DNA from: Cymbidium sinense
Taxonomy: Eukaryota > Streptophyta > Magnoliopsida > Asparagales > Orchidaceae
NCBI GenBank assembly: GCA_021442155.1
Contig: CM038223.1
Location: 37,422,983-37,486,982, forward strand
DNA length: 64,000 nt
Reading direction: 5' to 3'
Shown here piece after piece: positions 1 to 44,109 of this stretch (position 1 is its first letter; each line of letters starts with the position of its first letter). Below the pieces are notes generated by a model. It had not been told where the DNA came from and did no database searches. It worked only from the letters and a program-made list of their open reading frames with translations. A program made the translations under genes and the position numbers.

Positions 1-364
1 GCCCGCATCCATCCATAATGTGAGAACTCTTACTTATTTAACATTGCATCCAGGTGCTTGGACAGCAGCTTTTGCAAATTGTTTGCTGTATTCACGCCAT
101 ACAACGTGTTCCTTTTGGGGAATGCCTTACCATTGATACAATGTATTACAGAATTCATATTATAGTTTTTCAAAAGTTTTAAGCTCGCTGTCTCCTACCT
201 AATGCAACACTGAGAAATTCAATCAATGAGAAGACATATAAGAAATTAGTGTGACTTCTATGGTGAAACAAATTCAAGTATTCTCTTAAACAAAAGTAGT
301 GAAAAGAAGCTAAATTAAAAATTTTGATCTTTAATGGAGCTGAGAAGGTGAAAACATTAACCTT
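1..364. other. Unassigned sequence
   Basis: No gene recognised. On the minus strand about 21-117 reads an open WREYSKQFAKAA-like stretch, but it is too short to identify and does not match the reductase C-terminus. Confidence 0.4.
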
Positions 365-1181
365 TTTAGCTGTATTCGACAATGTCTACAACAACAGAAA
401 GCTTAAACATTGGTCATGAACAGATCTCGACCTTCTGGAAGTTATTTTAGGAGTTCCAAGTTCATTGTGTGAGCCACTATCTGAAAAGCTAGGACCTGTG
501 TTCATGCTAGGATTACTTGCAGGCACTCTCACAGGAGTATGAGCTGAAACATGAATACCGTTCTGTTGGCCAAACTAACTTTACAAGGTCATCCTGCCTC
601 CAGAATGGACATGCAGCTCCACCGGTTAAACACCTGGAACAATTTTAGCGAACTGTAGCAATTCACTTATTTGTTGAAATTGCTAACGCCAATGGCATGA
701 GCAAGGCTCATGTCTACTAAGTTTTCCATTGCTTTCCATGTTGGTTTTAACCGATGTAAGAACAGGTTATATTCATTCCCTGTGTTCAAAGGAGGGTCTG
801 TAGCATCTTCCAATGCTGAACTCTCAAGTCAAATGTATTTGATACAAATCTAAAAATGACACACCAAGATTTTCTAGAGAAACTAACAGAATTTTTCAAG
901 CATCTTATGAGAAATAGTAGCAAATTACAACTTAGAAGTTAAGAACAAATCTTCTCTCTTAAGCATGCCATGAAAGGCTTCTGCCAGTATTTTCCCTACT
1001 TCAACTTCATTTCTATATAGATTCGTGCAATCTATGTGTTGATATCCAGCCTTTAGTGCTACTGTGACAGCTTCAATGCAGATGTCGCCTCCAGATTGCC
1101 ATGTCCCAAGTCCTAAGCTAGAATCTTGGCCCCAGTATTCAAATCGAAGTACTTTTCAGCTCTTGTCCCTTTTCCTCTCAT
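365..1181 (-). pseudogene. Aldo-keto reductase pseudogene (AKR4-like)
   Basis: Read on the minus strand, an ATG at 1181 opens a reductase N-terminus: YFDLNTGAK, then after a one-base deletion SLGLGTWQSG, KAGYQHIDC and EDLFLTSKL (exon 1, 1181-929, donor gtaat). From about 850 a second segment gives DLYQIH, LKPTWKAMENL, AHAIGVSNFNK, AKIVPGV, NGIHVSAHTP, SRRSRSV and KLSVVVDIVEYS, with several in-frame stops and frameshifts. About 27 residues between the segments and the whole C-terminus are missing. The family is NADPH-dependent carbonyl and aldose reductases; this copy cannot encode one. If PGI's first exons lie upstream, it sits antisense inside a PGI intron. Confidence 0.85.
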
Positions 1182-1629
1182 TTTGTCAACCTAACAGAGA
1201 AAAAAACATAGATCTGCCAAGCCAACCAAACATTATAAAGGAAAACAGAGTAAGATACACAAGCATGACTATTATACTGAGGTATTAATACCAAGTCTAT
1301 TATGTAAATTATCAAATCAGAAGATGCAGTGTTTTCTTTGTTGACTACACTCTTTACAAATTTTTTAGCTTTTTTATAATTATTAAGACTCGGTATGTCT
1401 CTAGATCTGTTACTTTCTTGTTCGTGCTATATTTGATAATTAAAACTACATTTTGCATGGATAATGCTTATTGACTCATTTAGATAGAATATTGCATTGA
1501 TCACTTCTCTCACATGCACAGAGTGCAGCACTGTACGCATGTCCTCAATTTTAATTTTTATATTCAGAGTTTTCTACCCTTCTAATCTGTACATTTTGTG
1601 GCTGTATGAAACATCTTATGACATTTCAG
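1182..1629. other. Spacer between reductase pseudogene and first PGI exon in window
   Basis: AT-rich with no coding signal. I looked here for the missing PGI exon that would end just before INSTE and found none. Confidence 0.5.
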
Positions 1630-33841
<32,212 letters not shown>

Positions 33842-34030
33842 TAATAATCGGCACTGAGAATGCCAATACAGTGACCCTCCTATTTTGAGGGCTTTCGGGA
33901 TGGACCTGATTACAAACTTACTGCATAAAGGCAAGCAAATTTATTTTGATAGCTTTGAATTCTGCTAAAAGTTTTTTTGGTTGAGTCTGCTTTTGTATTT
34001 ATTCTTTGAATTGGAATTCCTTCTCAAACC
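33842..34030 (+). other. Probable PGI 3' UTR
   Basis: Non-coding sequence after the TGA. No clear AATAAA is seen here; the nearest AATAAA (33752-33757) is inside the coding sequence. The end of the transcript is not determined by sequence alone. Confidence 0.4.
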
Positions 34031-35500
34031 ATCCCTGGCTCTCTTTCTTGATCTCAAAAAGAGTTAAGAAGCTTTTATTTTTATTTTTATTTTTTTTGGC
34101 TGAGAGAACAGATGAGGATCTCAACTTCATTTATAGGATATTTGGATTCTATAGGAGAATCTATTGGTAACCTGGAATAAGTAATCACTTTTCTTTACAG
34201 AGCAGGACAAGTGGATTCTAGTTCTCCATTGTCAAGTAGCATCATCATACAAATGGAATGTCCTGATAGGCATTTTTCTGTTCATTGTTTGGGGTAGTTT
34301 TACTAACAAAAATATATGAAAATTGACTCTACTAATGAAATTAGTTGAAAAAAGGCTTCTTACTATAAGAGGTTTGATAGAAGTAAAATTGTATTTTAAA
34401 GGTTTCAATTGTTCTACAAAAAAATCAGTGTATCAGAACACACTTTGCATGGATTGATATTTATGAGTTTTAGTTTTATAGAACAAAAGAAATGCAATGC
34501 TGATTATGTTTAAAATTGATGTTTTGGTCGACATATAATGAAATATAAATACAAGATTGGCTTTGCAAAAAGATATAAATCGAACATATTTTCTTAGTCC
34601 TGTGCTGAAGAAAATTATAGTACAAAGTAAATAACTGACTACAAATAGTAAGAATGCTTAAAATTTTGAAGTCAATCAGAAAAGACTAAGCACAAATAAT
34701 AGGATTGTGCTTACCAAATATGAATTGATTGAGTTTAAAGGTTGTTTCAAAATTTCACGGAACCCAGATTCAATTAAAAAAAAAAAAAAACCAAAGACTA
34801 AATCAGATGGAAGTTAATGGGATAATATTTATAATTGATGTTCCATGTAGATCAAAATATTATTATAAACACGATAACATAGATTATATAAATTGATCAA
34901 GTTCAAAGGTTAATAGTTTAAATCTCAACAAATCTAGTTTTAGTCTACAAAAACTAAGTCAAAAGAAATTATTTAGATTATGTTTATAGTTGATATTTTC
35001 AACAAAAAAAAAAAGAGAAAAAGTAATGAACACAAAAATGTCAATTTTATAAATAAATGCAAATTTAAAAAGGTTTAAAGGTTAATATTACATTGAAAAA
35101 TGTTCTTAAGAACAAGTATTAACTTATTAATACTTATAATAAAGTATTAACTTATTAATATTTATAATATTACTTTGAAAATGGAAAGAAGTACATCTAT
35201 CATGACTTTATAATGCCATGAGGGTTGAGTACTATTGGCATCAAAAGCAACTCAAGAGGTGACGTGAGATTCGATGGATGCCATAATGCTGTCAAGTCGG
35301 GCTCAAAGCTTGTGCAGCAAAATTAGATTTCCCTACACTATAAATGACATTAAGTATTATTTATTTAATTATAGAATGCTGATTTTTTATGAGCATGAGC
35401 CTTCATAATTAATTATATCTTATACATGATGCTTATAAACACTCCCAACTAAGAGAGATTTTGTTAGTCATTTGGGGTTCATAGCCATGTGTCAATATGT
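34030..35500. other. AT-rich intergenic sequence
   Basis: Poly-A tracts and A/T-rich text only; no coding or promoter pattern recognised downstream of PGI. Confidence 0.5.
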
Positions 35501-35544
35501 GTGTTCTAATGAAAATGTAGTAGATCAAGCAAGTATTAAAATTT

Positions 35545-35660
35545 ATTTTTTTGTGACATTAGAGCAGGTTTAATCGCAAACTCATACACATCACATATGC
35601 AAGCCTTGAACTTAAGACCTCTTGGTTGAAAGATTAATGTCACAAACTAAATTTATCCTA
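35545..35660 (-). repeat. Possible tRNA-derived repeat
   Basis: On the minus strand, the stretch around caaccaagaggtcttaag then ttcaaggc resembles a tRNA B-box region seen in plant SINEs. It is also close to a primer-binding-site-like attagagcaggtt. Too degraded to decide. Confidence 0.25.
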
Positions 35661-35699
35661 AGTTAGTCATGCAATCTTATCATACTCTGCTAGTACTAA

Positions 35700-36232
35700 G
35701 TTAGTCTTTTACTCACACAATGCTTTTGCAAGAATTCAAAGAATGCTAGAGTGAAGGGATGTAAGAGGGAGAACTTCACTATCACAAAGAAGAGACTATA
35801 AGGCTTAGACCTCATACACACACTTGGTTGCTCACAAAAGAGTGATAGCTCTTATTTAAAGTCCCCCACCTACATTTAAGAGCATTCTAAAATGTGTTAT
35901 ATTATTCAAGTGTGTGGAGTTCTTTAAAATATTCCACACCATTCCTAAAACATTTACTGCAATATGGAAGTTCTAGAAACTCCCATGCTATTTTATAAAT
36001 ATCTACACTATTCTAGAACATTTTTGAGACATGTAAAAGCATTAGGCTTCTAATATTTTCTAGAGGTTTTTAGTATTTTTTGGATGAGCTTGGATATATG
36101 TAGCACCTTCCAAAGCCTTCTAAGGCATGATGACTCTATTTCATAATGGCTTAGTTGATCCTCTTACCTCTCTTAGTCATGCCATTTCCAAGCAGTGTGA
36201 TTAGCCTTCTTAAGCTTTGGTGGGGTGTGACA
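35700..36232 (-). repeat. 3' LTR of a minus-strand Ty3/gypsy relic
   Basis: On the minus strand a purine tract (ggtgatggagaa) is followed by TGTCACACCCCACC at 36232, a typical LTR start in plant Ty3/gypsy elements. A TATA-like ctttaaataag lies at ~35861-35851 and a leader follows. The lower boundary is uncertain. Confidence 0.6.
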
Positions 36233-38290
36233 TTCTCCATCACCTTATCTCATAGAGCCCTCATCATGACTCTTTTCATGGTAGTTAGCCTTGCCTTGTT
36301 ACTTGCAAGCCAATGACATGGACTTTTTTGCCTCTAAATTGAGTTATCTGTCACATCTTAATCCCCTTCTTGTATACTTGGGATTGATGCAAGTGCTTAT
36401 TGTCTTGGCCCCTTTACTACCATGAATTCACCTATTGGTAGTTGTCCCACAGGTAGCTCCTTCAACATGACACTCTTGAAATCCTTGAGAACCTTTTCTT
36501 TCCACCATGGCTTATCCTTCGAGGACGTTGGCTTTTCAACCCAAGTAAGTGATGCTAAGTGACACTCTTATCCTTCAAGGGGTCATGCCTGACCTTTGGT
36601 TCTTCCTCTTTTAAGCTAGCTTCCTTTACTTGTACCTTTAATAACCTCTTTAAGTCTTGATTTATTCTTCAGATCATGGGCACCTTACAAGCTTTGTCCT
36701 CCTCCTTAATGCACAAACCATTGGAGAATGATATAGGGAACATCTTGGATGGATTTAAGAAGTCCATCCCTAGCATAACTTATTATTCATCCATGGAGAT
36801 GATGGAGAAGTCTATTTTCCCCATCCAAGCACTCATGTTGGCAATTACCCCATGTGTTGTGCCTTAGATTGTTGTTGAGTTGACTGCCTGGATGAAACCC
36901 CTACATCACTTGTCTCGATGCTTAATCACTTTGCCTCTTTAGAAGAGTGAAGTTATGAGATGCATTGATGTCCACCATGGTCCCAGTGGTCTCCATCCCC
37001 ACAATCATCTCCATAAAGAGAAGCTTTTAATGAGTAGTTTAGATAGAGTTTAGTATTTAGATTGCCTCCACTCATGTAGCTGGGTCTTTATCCTCAACAT
37101 CTTGCTTCTCCTAATAGGTGGCAAGGAATGAACTTAAAACTTACTTTTTTGAGCACTCCTTAATCTAATGAGGGCCCCAACAAAACAATCACTCATTACA
37201 CTTACTCAAGCTTTTGTCTTCACTTGGCTTATCCTTCTCCTTACCCTTGAATTCTTGATGATGCTTATGCTTGCATTAGTCTTTATCTTCTCATAATATC
37301 ATGTCTCCCTTACTATTTGCATGGTTGCTCTTCTTGGGTATGTAGTTGGGCTCCTTGGAGTAATTAACCAAGCTTTCCACCATAGCTATAGCAATGACAA
37401 TGTAGTCTGCATCACCTTAACTCAAACTTAACCCATGATTAGAGCCCACCCATGAAATTGAAGAGGGAATCCTTATCTGACATGTGATGGATCTATAAAA
37501 CTATACTAGTGAAGTACTTGATGTAATCATTGATGCTCCCGTAATTGCTTAAGCCTTAGCTAGCCTCAAGCCTCATCTTCAACATTCTCACAGTAGAATT
37601 GCTTTTTGAGCCCTCTCTTAAAGTCTTAAATGTAGAAATTAAGCACATCTCTTTTCTCCACATTTTCTCACCTTCTTCTCCACCAAGGCATGATAGTGTC
37701 CACGATAGAGATAACTCAAACTATATCTTTTCTTCCCTATCCAGCATGCTCATTACCTTGAGGTATTGCTTTAGTCCACATAAGATGTTATCTAATGCAT
37801 TAGCATTATGCAAACCTCTAAAACTCTTTGGCTATCACCTCAATTCCCCTTCACCAATGTTGCATGTGAGCATCATTGCCAATGCATGCTTGCATAGAGC
37901 CACATCTCCATGCAAGTCCTTAAAGCAACCAAGCATCCAGTTGAATTCTTAATAATCTAATCCTTCTTAGCCATTTTATCCATCATAAACTCCTCTAACA
38001 TGGATACCATTACCCATAACCCAGTGTGGATGATGGAGTCATCATCTTCTAAGCTGCTCACCCTATTATCTAGATCATCCACATGGTCTCCCATTCCAAT
38101 CACGACCTCTTTTACTCAAGTTTGAGATGTGTCAAAATTAGTGATCATTTTCTTTGGACTTACCCCCTTGGCGTTGATATCACTAGATCATGTTACTCCT
38201 CTCGTGCTTCCATATGATGTGATGTGCCTACATTGTTGGTCTACGACTCCACAACATGAACTTTACTAGTGTTCACCATGCTTGGATCAT
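36233..38290 (-). mobile_element. Ty3/gypsy relic, gag and protease only
   Basis: Minus-strand reading gives, from high to low coordinate, a gag-like stretch (MGDHVDDLDNRVSSLEDD, ~38090-38030) and a protease region (TMVDINASHNFTLLK, AVNS, MGKIDFSIISMDE, MLGMDFLNPSK, GLCIKEEDKACKVPM; ~36980-36670). No RT, RNase H or integrase is seen before the 3' LTR, so the pol region is deleted. Stops throughout. Confidence 0.75.
36665..36990 (-). pseudogene. Aspartic protease remnant (Ty3/gypsy)
   Basis: Retains HNFTLL following a decayed active-site block, and VMLGMDFL near its end, the expected order for plant Ty3/gypsy proteases. At the active-site DTGA position it reads DINA, so the catalytic triplet is lost. 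Confidence 0.7.
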
Positions 38291-38319
38291 GCTTCTAAAC
38301 ACAATCCTGGCTTAGGGTT

Positions 38320-38550
38320 AAATGATAGGATGAGGGAATAAGGTAAAAGATGGCTTCTTCTCTTTTAGAGTAAAAAGATTATTTAGTTTATTCATTCTTA
38401 CCTCATCCTTCCATCTATTGTATTGTCTTGCCCCATAGATTAAAGAGATAGCCTTTTTTATGTAGTTTTTTTTTTGAAACATTGAGATTCTCTTACACAT
38501 TTATACTTCCTCACTACCATCCCATAAGCATAGACCCTACTGTTTGCATA
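38320..38550. repeat. Repeat shared with 43,900-44,100
   Basis: The stretch from gatgagggaataagg to ttctcttacac matches 43,895-44,075 in the same orientation (gatgagggaattagt ... ttctcttacac), placing the same repeat unit on both sides of element B. Confidence 0.6.
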
Positions 38551-38579
38551 AAAAAAAGGAAAAATAATAAATTATTTGG

Positions 38580-40040
38580 CTACAGTGACACGACGTTGTG
38601 AGCTGTGGTGCTAAAACAGTCCTTCCAGAAGGATAACTTTTAGTTCAATTGGTGAGCCAATGGCTTAGCGCCGCGGCGCTACCATGACAACGCAGAGGCA
38701 CCGCGATCATGATCTGCAGTTTAAACAAGTAATAAAGAACTATCGTTCCCTCCGCAAGACTGCCATCCGCCCAGTGGAGTTGGGGAAACGGTTATGGGGC
38801 GAAAAAATTATCCCACTAGTGAAACAAAATCTATAAAAAGGGAGAAAAAAATGGCTCCCCCTTTTCTCTTCACTTTTTGACTGATTCTCTCTCATTTTCT
38901 TGGCGGTTCTTGCATCCGGGAACCTGTGTTCACTACAAGATCAACTCTCTTTCTTATAAAAGTCATCTCTCACCTACTTAAGGTAAAATATTCTTTGTAA
39001 TAAGGCTTCTTGCATTCTTTTACCTGACTTTTCTTTCTTTGCATGAGTATTTTTATCAAAAAAACCTCCATCTTTGAACTTAGTTCATGAGAAGAAAAGA
39101 AACCTCTTATGTTGATCTTAAACCTAGAACAAGAGAGATGACATCGAATTACGAGAACTTAGCATTGCTAAAACATAATTTGCCCAAAGTTTTTCAAAAA
39201 AATTGTTAGTTTCTACAAGAATTTTTCTCCAAATTGTACATTCCCGACTTGCAGTGCTCAAGTACCAAAATTCCAGTGTCGAGGCACCACGCTCTCGAGA
39301 AATATAGTTGTTTGGCTCGACTTATAACATGGTGTAATGCACGAGGCCATGCTCGTCTCTTGTAGTTGATGTAGAGTAGGAACACTATTCCTTCAGTGTC
39401 GAGCTTACAACATGTTGCACTGTAGAGATTAATTTTGGCTTGAGACAAAACCCTCTCCATTGATCTTAGACCCGGAATAAGAGAGAAGAGTGCCTTGCAC
39501 TGAATATGTAAAAAAATAATCTAGCATTACTAAGACGTTACACCACTAAAATTTTCAAGTTTAGGCATTAAATGAACGTCTCGGTGCTGTACCCAGAGCA
39601 CCATGACGCTATACTCTCGGATTCAACCCATGTAAAGAAAATTATTAGCACCTCCAACACTGTGATATTTTAACACTTATATAAAACATGGGACATCCAA
39701 CTTAGAAAATATACACCTGAGTTTTGCTTAAGCCAATGTCACGATGTTGAACAACGAGCACCAGGCACCGCCCTTTTGGGTTATAAGCTTAAGTCCCACA
39801 GGAACGCCAAGGCACTAGAACTATAGTGCCGAGGCGCCGTCCTATCGAGTTATAAGCCTAAATCCTTCAAGATAACAATGCTGAGACGGTGGAACTATAG
39901 TGCCGAGGCATTGCCCCTCTTGGATAAATAAATGAACCCATAGCATCACATCAATTTGGAGTTGTACTCTAGGGTTCTAAGGCTAACCTCTATTTCATGA
40001 AAATGCCAAGGCACAGTAATAACAATGCCTCGGTGCTCCC
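38580..40040. repeat. GC-rich palindrome array, downstream side of element B
   Basis: Includes the perfect 14-bp palindrome AGCGCCGCGGCGCT (38667-38680) and many variants: gtgtcgaggcacc, ctcggtgctgtac, agtgccgaggcgccg, tgccgaggcattgcc, tgcctcggtgctcc. Confidence 0.65.
38832..38840 (+). promoter_or_regulatory. TATA box within element B, plus strand
   Basis: tataaaaag followed by an LTR-like leader ending in a gcatccgggaacc-type segment. It points opposite to the element B ORF, suggesting an LTR promoter overlapping the motif array. Confidence 0.4.
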
Positions 40041-40189
40041 TCTCTGATGTCATTTTTTTAGGTGAAGAAATTTTATTATTCAATCCTAGAGCTTCCTAAA
40101 TGATAAGAAATCACACATATACATAGAAAAAAATATATAAAAAATGATTTATTTATTGATATAAAAGAAAGGGGGTTACATAAATTATA

Positions 40190-41323
40190 TAAATATAAAA
40201 AAAGAGGGAAAAGTAGTAGTCATAGTCATCCTCCTCCTTCTTCCTTCTTTGGCTCTAGGGCTTACATAAGGCAGGTAATGAGGGGCGGTAGGAAAAGAAG
40301 CCTCACTAAGACATGCATAGAAACCACAATTTTCAAAGATGTGCACATGCGAGGTATTAAACTCGGCCATGTATGAAAACTGATGCTATTGATGATCCAT
40401 GTGATGGTCAAGTTTCCTCTCCAGTTCCTACTAGCACCGACTAGTCTCATTGACTTTTTTTCCTTAGGTTTGAGACTTGTCCTCCAATTTCTTGGAGTTT
40501 CTTATTTAGGATTTTGGAGGATTTGGTTCGAGACCGAGAGGCGCGTGAGCTTTCCCCCACCTTGGTCCTAGAACCAAATCCCTCAATAACCTTTTTGGTC
40601 AGGGGAGTCTTTCATATAAAGACTTCCTCATCAGGATCCCATGTCGCACCCACCTCAACACACAAAGCATATGTAAGAGAAGGATGACCAAAGCTTATTG
40701 TAGTACTACCCTCAAGCATATTATAAATATAATTATAAATAATTTTGCTACATCCAAAGTAAATCACTTTTGAATTCAAATTGGCCCTATCCCTAATTAC
40801 CTCACTAATATTTCTAGTGGCATCAGCTTGGCAAAAATAAAGTAATGCCAAGCTTTAAACTCGAGTGAGGTGAGAAGAAAAATTGATAATTTTCTATTCC
40901 CACCTTTTTCACTAGGTATTGAAACTTCTGATAGTGAGAAAATTAAGAATTTCATCAAACTTGGGATGATCATTATAATAAAATGATACTAATTATAATA
41001 TATGTCTAGTAGACCGTAATATGAGTTAATGGCAGTACTAGCAAAACTTACTAATTTTTCCTGGGCAAAAAGTTGATTATTTTGGTACTCTTTCACATTA
41101 GCAAAAAACTCCCACACCATTGAAACAACACCGATTTATTTTGGTAGGCCAATTTTTCCCGCTCTAGAATGATGCTCTCCAGCTCGCTTGGATTGTAGAA
41201 GCTCTTCTTCAAAACCAGATTCTTGTGTATGAGGGCATGGTGGTACCTCTCCGCCCCTACTAATAAATCTATTAGGGTCGCCGACAGCTTCTTCTTACCC
41301 TTACCAACATATTTTTTTGGCAT
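40190..41323 (-). pseudogene. Plant-transposon-protein ORF remnant (element B)
   Basis: Starts MPKKYVGKGKKK at 41323 and gives ALIHKNLVLKKSF, FFANVKEYQNNQLF, FASTAINSYYG, ALLYFCQADATRNISEV, IIYNYIYNMLEGSTT, FGHPSLTYALCVEVGA and DPDEEVFI after frameshifts. It aligns along its length with the 9326-10470 ORF. The NISEV...NMLEG...PSLTYALC pattern fits the 'putative plant transposon protein' family. Better preserved than element A but still frameshifted. Confidence 0.7.
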
Positions 41324-41341
41324 GGTGTATGAGAAAATATA

Positions 41342-41346
<5 letters not shown>

Positions 41347-41392
<46 letters not shown>
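41347..41392. repeat. (GA)23 microsatellite
   Basis: Uninterrupted GA run between the TATA-like site and the start of the element B ORF, in its presumed 5' leader. Confidence 0.97.
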
Positions 41393-41394
<2 letters not shown>

Positions 41395-41459
41395 TCTAAG
41401 GAAAGGCTCTAAAGGGAATGTAAAGTGAAAATTTTAGCTGCCCAAGGGATCTATTTATA

Positions 41460-41900
41460 AGTCGGACCTAGCGCCATGGCGTTGCAAAGGCAACGCCGAA
41501 GCGCTTTTCTCTTGATTTTTAAGATGACCAATTCTACTTTGCTTACATGTAGTGCTGTGACACTGGTCATATTTCAAGCGGTTACTATGTCGGTCAAAAG
41601 GGACATTAATTATTATAAATTCTTAAATAGAAAATGTTGAATCACATTGATGTAGCACTGCAATGCTCGACACGCATGGTGTCATCAAAAGTTCATCCCA
41701 TGTCATTAAATAGCCTGAACATCTATCAGTTATCATAAACTGACTTTTGATCAATGCAACGGTGTTACATTATCAGCGATGAGATGCCAGTAAAGTGATC
41801 AATAGGGTTAATGACATCAATGTCATGAAGCTAACCATACTATGCCTCGACGCTGGAGTTACAGTTGAGGCACCATATTTGCAGTGCCAAGGTGTTATGC
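41460..41900. repeat. GC-rich palindrome array, upstream side of element B
   Basis: Motifs such as agcgccatggcgttgc, caacgccgaagcgc, tgacactggtc and cagttgaggcacc correspond to the 8640-9230 array of element A. Confidence 0.55.
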
Positions 41901-43114
41901 TTGAGATAAACTTGAATAATTGGCATGAGCCCCGACATAATTACAATCTCCTAAACCTATCGCCTAAGGATGTTGCACATGTTTAAAATAAGCTTGAATT
42001 TCCAATATGTACCTGACATGTGCATAAAAATTTAACTCTAGTATTTGAGGATGCTACATGGGATAATCCCTAGTTAGGTCCTATGACTTGGTCCGGGTTA
42101 CCAAAACCTAATTGTTCCTCGATGATGGCTTTATAAAATTCATCTAGAGGGGATATGTTTATCTTTAATGAAGTTCATCATTCTATATTACTTAAAGTAA
42201 ACAATCATCCATTCATCCATCATTATTTATCAAGGATAATAAGTTAAGAAAAATTTTTCTTACATAAGAGCTTATGTCAAATAAAAATATTTATGTTCAT
42301 ACTCAGATAATCTCATGCCAGTAAGGACATGGTTTGTGTCCTCTATCTACATGGTTTTGCTGCTTAACGACACCATGAGATGTGCATAAAACCACAAACT
42401 TTTGACCTGGTGGCTTGGCCTCTATTAAGCTCCACTATATTTTGGTCACATCAATAGCCCATATGTTCTACAAAGGCTTTGCTTCTTGAGCCATGAATCA
42501 TGGAATATGTTTAATAGGAAAAAATCTTGGATGATGTAACCCATGGCTGTTGATAAGGATTCTTTAGCCAGAAATAATTTCTCTAACTAAGTATACTAGG
42601 GATCACGTATCTTGGGATGATAGAACCATGGGATATTTATTAGGGGTATCCCCAACATATGCAAACATATGCCTTAAGCTACATAATGTCTTCATTCATT
42701 ATTCACCATATGATATGCATTAAATACTTATACTTCTCATAGTATGAATATTTAAATTATATATTATCCAAAGGGATATAATCCCAATCTATTTATTTGC
42801 TATGCGAATTATACATGACAGTCATCTATGCCACACACACCTCTTAAGACACCAATGCATATTAAATAGATATGTTCATTTCCAATATTAATCGAGAGTA
42901 CTCTCTTGATGTAGTAAGAGGGGTAATTAACTATGGAGGCTTGTGTCTAAAGGAAGTAGAACTTAGATCTAAGCAAACCCTAACATAATGTTATGGGAAA
43001 TCTGGTTGAATATATATCAGTCTCCTTCATGAAGGAACATGCTCCTACTCCATCTCAACAAAGATGGCATAACACATCCTTCATGGTGTTCTTTCAGAGC
43101 GATCACCTGCTCCT

Positions 43115-43780
43115 CAATTGTTTAAGTAAGTTTTTTCTCAACCATGGATAAAATTGGCTTCAACATCCTTTCAAGTGCAGTGAGTGTGGATTGAGAATGA
43201 AAACTAAAAGTAGGTCCTTTGGTGTTGGACAATCGAACAGGAATAAGGCTGAATATTAAATTGATCATTACACCACAAAAGACTTAAAGTACATGGAGGA
43301 TTGAATCGTACAACTAGTGTAGATTGCTATGACAAAATAAGGAACTAGTTAACAATCGACCTGGGAAAATGGAGGCTCCTTAGAGTTGACAACTTGCTAA
43401 GTTCACCGATAGAAGGGAAAGTTTCCCAGAATGCCTAGTTTTAATGATGTGCCTTATAAGGTGAGTGAAAATGAAGAAACCCAATGGGAGTATATAATTC
43501 CACCCAATGCTTACTCTTAGAAAATCATGGAAGCTCACCTTCTACACAAGTTTAAGATTTCACATTGGAGTCTTATAGAGGTTGCACTACCTTGCTGACC
43601 ATATAACCTACTTCAAGTTGACAACATCATTATTGGATCTAGATGATTCCATAAGGTGCCAGCTCTTCTTCACCACATTTAAGAAGTCAATCCTTAGATG
43701 ATTCTAGTGGCTACTAGTCAAAACCATAACTTTCTTTACTAAATTTAAAAGAATGTTTGCAACCGTTCACCAATGCTTAG
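43115..43780 (+). pseudogene. Tat gag segment, copy 1
   Basis: Contains KDLKYMED, then a MEAHLLHKFKI-type stretch and a later FTTFKES...WLPVKTITSF segment resembling Retrotrans_gag (PF03732). Stops interrupt it. About 990 bp upstream of a second copy. Confidence 0.6.
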
Positions 43781-43859
43781 AAGTCATAAAGAGTTTGTAA
43801 GCTCATTACAAATAAGATGCCCTTAATCTCTTAGGAGGTTCATCACTCATTTTAAAGAG

Positions 43860-44105
43860 AGATGCTAGAAATTAAAGATCTAGAGCTTATGGGGATGAGG
43901 GAATTAGTAAAAGAGGGCTTCTTGTCTTTGAAGTTTTCTCTTTTGAGTGAAAAAAATATTTAGTTCTTGTTCCTTCTTACCTAATCCTTTTATATATTAC
44001 ATTGTCTACTAGAGCGAAGAAATAACATTTTTTTATGTAGTTTTTTTTAACATAGAGATTCTCTTACACTTTTGTACTTCCTCTCTGCTGTCCAAGAAGC
44101 TCATA
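43860..44105. repeat. Spacer between gag copies, shared with 38,320-38,550
   Basis: Same sequence family and orientation as 38,320-38,550. Confidence 0.6.
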
Positions 44106-44109
44106 CCCT

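Larger units (their letters stand above)
38580..43050 (-). mobile_element. Element B: minus-strand relative of element A
   Basis: Read on the minus strand it repeats the element A order: block 43050-42880, single tandem unit (~42800), GC-rich motif array (41900-41460), TATA (ttataaata, ~41459), leader with (GA)n, ORF (41323-40190), motif array (40040-38580) interleaved with two ccgggtctaagatc modules (~39470 and ~39110). No RT or integrase found. Confidence 0.6.
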
